62,668 nt of DNA from JAGMXM01 sp964458325 (GTDB lineage Bacteria > Verrucomicrobiota > Verrucomicrobiia > Limisphaerales > UBA1319): positions 1 to 62,668 of the forward strand of contig CAYWIM010000012.1 of assembly GCA_964458325.1 (NCBI GenBank). The letters run 5' to 3'. Under the pieces are notes generated by a model. That model searched no databases. It was given only the letters and a program-made list of their open reading frames with translations, and had not been told where the DNA came from. The position numbers and the translations under genes are program-made. Below, piece after piece: positions 62,201 to 62,668 of the stretch (the stretch's first letter is position 1; each line of letters begins with the position of its first letter).

Positions 62201-62668
62201 CGAAGGGCCCAGCGCTCGGTCCGAAAATCGAATGTGATCCAGAAAACCTTGAAACGGGCTGTCCTGCCGGCGCCCAATTTGAAACCCTTCGTCCGCGTCC
62301 GTGTGTGTGGGCGGGATGTTGTCCATGACGTAATCCAGGCACCCGTCGATGAAGAGGCTGGCGATGCCCGTGCCGGCCGCGCTGCCTCCGCTTCTGTCGA
62401 ACACCAGGGCAAAGTGGTGCGTCTGTCCGTCGTCCACCGTCGTCCCGCCATAATAATCCGTTCCCGCCAGTCCTGCCGACCCCTGAAACAGGAATCCGAG
62501 CTTGCCGCCGTCGCGCACCCAGACGGCATAGCCCGCCGCGGATTTCCGGCTCCCGGCGATGTAGTTCAGTCCGACACCGGCCGCCGCGTCCGAGATCCGG
62601 AAGAAGCCCTCGAGGGTGAACTGGGACAGGATCTTCCCATAAAGATCGGATGCATTGGCCGTGACCGG
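56297..62668 (-). CDS. Giant lamin-tail-domain / CotH-kinase surface protein (partial)
   Basis: The reading frame is open to the right edge, so the N-terminus is missing; 2123 codons are present. Domain order on the coding strand: LamG-like (62668 to about 62200), Fn3-like (about 61870-61690), lamin-tail domains at about 61560-61250, 61060-60830 and 60660-60400 (LTITEIMYHPG, VVLNEILNHAD, VVINEIMYHP, each followed by GWR or similar), a Fn3/Ig-like part, a CotH-type atypical kinase (about 59230-58200, VRYRGNWRPFN, NDKEIPGRALVKG, FIIDTDQSFGIGSN), and lamin-tail domains at about 57920-57640, 57415-57115 and 56950-56640. It ends NRFYRAWRIP. CotH kinases phosphorylate secreted proteins in spore formers; here the protein is probably surface-attached. 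The earlier GTG at 62518 is not a real start because homology continues upstream. Confidence 0.87.
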   Translation of the reverse strand, partial: PVTANASDLYGKILSQFTLEGFFRISDAAAGVGLNYIAGSRKSAAGYAVWVRDGGKLGFLFQGSAGLAGTDYYGGTTVDDGQTHHFALVFDRSGGSAAGTGIASLFIDGCLDYVMDNIPPTHTDADEGFQIGRRQDSPFQGFLDHIRFSDRALGPSEFLNAALAPAGALRWGPPELVSASPSGARVQAALLGTNAAVSLLWSVIEPAGGWMGTNFLGSWSANSTVAGSVAGLSADTPFWYAFYATNASTANRHAWSQTQRVETAYAPGTRPELEAAPSGFDRIRLDWTNPFRHVTHFVIETWTDGGGVRPMATVPAATSFYVASGLPAGEVHFFHIAGSNALNGILSAWSDPQAAALMAVDKRQVGPSSRRTPLTITEIMYHPGPSPETSRFEYIELFNSEPMPRDLSGWRISGDVEYVFPAGTVLEGTSYLVVASDPAALRDRYGMDHAAGPFTGSLPNDRGTVRLVNSIGANLLAVEYRDQFPWPVSADGAGHSLYLAAPDFGEHSPQAWSASRYAGGSPGTVDPLDPSPLHDVVLNEILNHADAPHLHFVEVYNRGTQAVDVSGCTLSALSVATQYRIPDGTVLAPGGISFLTQDALGFPLDRRGDTVFFGSPDGRFVIDAVRFGAEEAGVSMGRFPDGAPGWHELAAATPGVTNAVLHISDVVINEIMYHPISGDDRDEYVELHNRSLTPADISGWRFEDGISFRFAAGTIIAPGGCMVVAKDADRLRSRYPGLDDENAVGNYAGSLSDRGERLALARPLDPGSPGDGWVQVDEVIYGDGDDWGRWADGDGSSLELADPSSDNRLSMNWRGSDESRKSSGLWTSIAETRVLEGGNGAADELHLFLMGAGECQIDDVVVRKADAGTYLEESFETGTDGWQFWGNHVRSSLDDGGGFPSEGSLHVRASGPGDMTGGNSKGEDGNPTYDRVTRPIAAGLAQGDTVTIQCRARWLQGSPLLVLGLKGLWMEASGLLDVPTDLGTPGAPNSRWIDNAGPAVWDVAHWPVLPRASEPVRITCRAHDPDAIAAIELRYWIDPSPSVHVVSMQDDGSGGDALARDGIYTASLPGQPSGTLLAFIIQAADARAAVSRFPLAGPAGAPDRECLIRFGETEPAGALGTYRIWMTASNISLWKSRPNRSNEPLPMTFVSGANRVIHGASVRYRGNWRPFNGPAGSVRCSYALEFPGSARFLGDNEVKLDTPGQSGGDPAIQRERHGSWFANALGLPASNIRFVHVFLNGSDRGVNGILNDKEIPGRALVKGAFGDPDPLYFENTRFHTDQNRFSPLRDIRRADGTPKKEFYRWYFGRVSTDVPGDSYDALYRLVDALNTEDPVLYTAKVEAMIDLENWMGVFAVCHIIGHGDSISWRNSKNTGVYAPAAGRARTFIIDTDQSFGIGSNSGATEGLFTCNDAVIARMLSHPPFRRIFWRYVQAAVEGPMLSGRNDSEVDACFHALAASGAAPRSDSTSIIKSYVGARRTYLMSQLAAVNVPFRVTLNGGADFATNRNLVRLSGNAPLSVAAIAVGGVPQRVRWDSVSQWSCTAALAPGDNELRVEGLDNHGEPIRDASATIHITFTGTAAPPEECLAISEIMYRPPIEGAGFVEIHNASSDTAFDMSGYRLEGVDFDVPPGVVIEPGQSLVVAEDRVACGYAYGWDKDVMGQYAGRLQPDGETLTLLRPGTSADQVIDRVRYESSPPWPASANGQGASLQAIDLSRDNSRVSNWSNGSGPPTPGAPNSNRMPLPPYPPLWLNEVFPHIEKGVPDSQGELEPWIELFNAGRTAIPLHGFYLSDSYSNLISWAFPSHAVIQPGQFLVVIADGEPANGSPDELHAGFRLDAASGTVVLARAMDETAQVIDYLNFGGLAAGHSYGDLPDGQPFDRKAISSPTPGIGNTNTVWPALLIHEWMADNAGSIRDPADAKTQDWFEIHNPTGQTVDLEGWYLSDSLVRPLEFRAPEGYRIPAHGYLLCWADGEPEQNIPHRPDLHVSFKLDKEGEAIVLSAPDGTRIDAVEFGPQAPDISEGRVPTDSRSISILASGTPRASNSSPPPPPAFLECTAKDSRVLLTLETIPNFNYAIEYQDRLGSLQWLPLWQAEGVHGTTIVIQDVVPTNENRFYRAWRIP

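Overview
The window (about 62.7 kb, GC-rich) most likely comes from a member of the Verrucomicrobiota. Three genes start with the pseudopilin signature GFTLIELLVVIAIIAILA and end in an FADGHxExHKW motif. There are many Tat-exported sugar oxidoreductases and sugar-phosphate isomerase-like proteins, giant LamG/CBM and lamin-tail/CotH surface proteins that end in RFYRV, and housekeeping genes (rpmB, smpB, rpoZ, efp) scattered singly. The phylum is an inference from gene content; there is no rRNA in the window.

Region 1 (1-16980) is an accessory island. It begins with a fragment of a phage portal-like gene and ends at the 3' end of a tRNA-Gly(CCC) gene. In between lies a minus-strand operon in transcription order: small excisionase-type HTH protein, DrmD-like SNF2 helicase (1066 aa), very large adenine-N6 DNA methyltransferase (1530 aa), nucleotidyltransferase-fold protein (308 aa), 68-aa small protein, giant DEAD/DEAH helicase with DUF1998 and a C-terminal nuclease-like domain (1765 aa), then, after a 134-bp gap, an ADP-ribosylglycohydrolase. 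Junctions in the upstream half are ATGA overlaps or a 6-bp gap. The set looks like a DISARM-class defence system (DrmD + DrmMI) in which the usual DrmA/DrmB/DrmC are replaced by one DruE-like helicase-DUF1998 protein and by a nucleotidyltransferase. This is the strongest candidate for an undescribed system here. The methyltransferase gene carries two in-frame palindromic repeats and several short tandem repeats.

Region 2 (16981-31450) is mostly core genome: tRNA-Gly, a 5'-truncated cupin gene, a secreted hypothetical protein, NagA, an exported isomerase-like protein, a pseudopilin, a KaiC-like/PPDK ATP-grasp fusion, TerC, a cluster of palindromic intergenic repeats, EF-P with Asn at the usual Lys34 position, a PfkB kinase, a small cupin, a ThuA protein, L28, SmpB, RNA polymerase omega and another exported isomerase-like protein.

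Region 3 (31450-62668) holds two parallel modules on the minus strand. Each starts with a giant secreted LamG/CBM protein followed directly by a pseudopilin. The first (42861 down to 32577) continues with a DJ-1/PfpI protein, an isomerase-like protein, two Gfo/Idh/MocA oxidoreductases and a HEAT-repeat protein, and is bounded by a divergent XylR-type AraC regulator. The second (56091 down to 45735) continues with a GntR regulator, KDPG aldolase, KDG kinase, an Nramp-like transporter lacking the metal motif, and a sialidase-family protein, with a facing GH43/32-type glycosidase. Together they suggest degradation of a glycan and catabolism of a keto-deoxy sugar. Both giant genes are preceded by the same promoter-like element (TTGnAn-16 bp-TATGGT on the minus strand). 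A third giant protein (LamG, six lamin-tail domains, CotH kinase) runs off the right edge.
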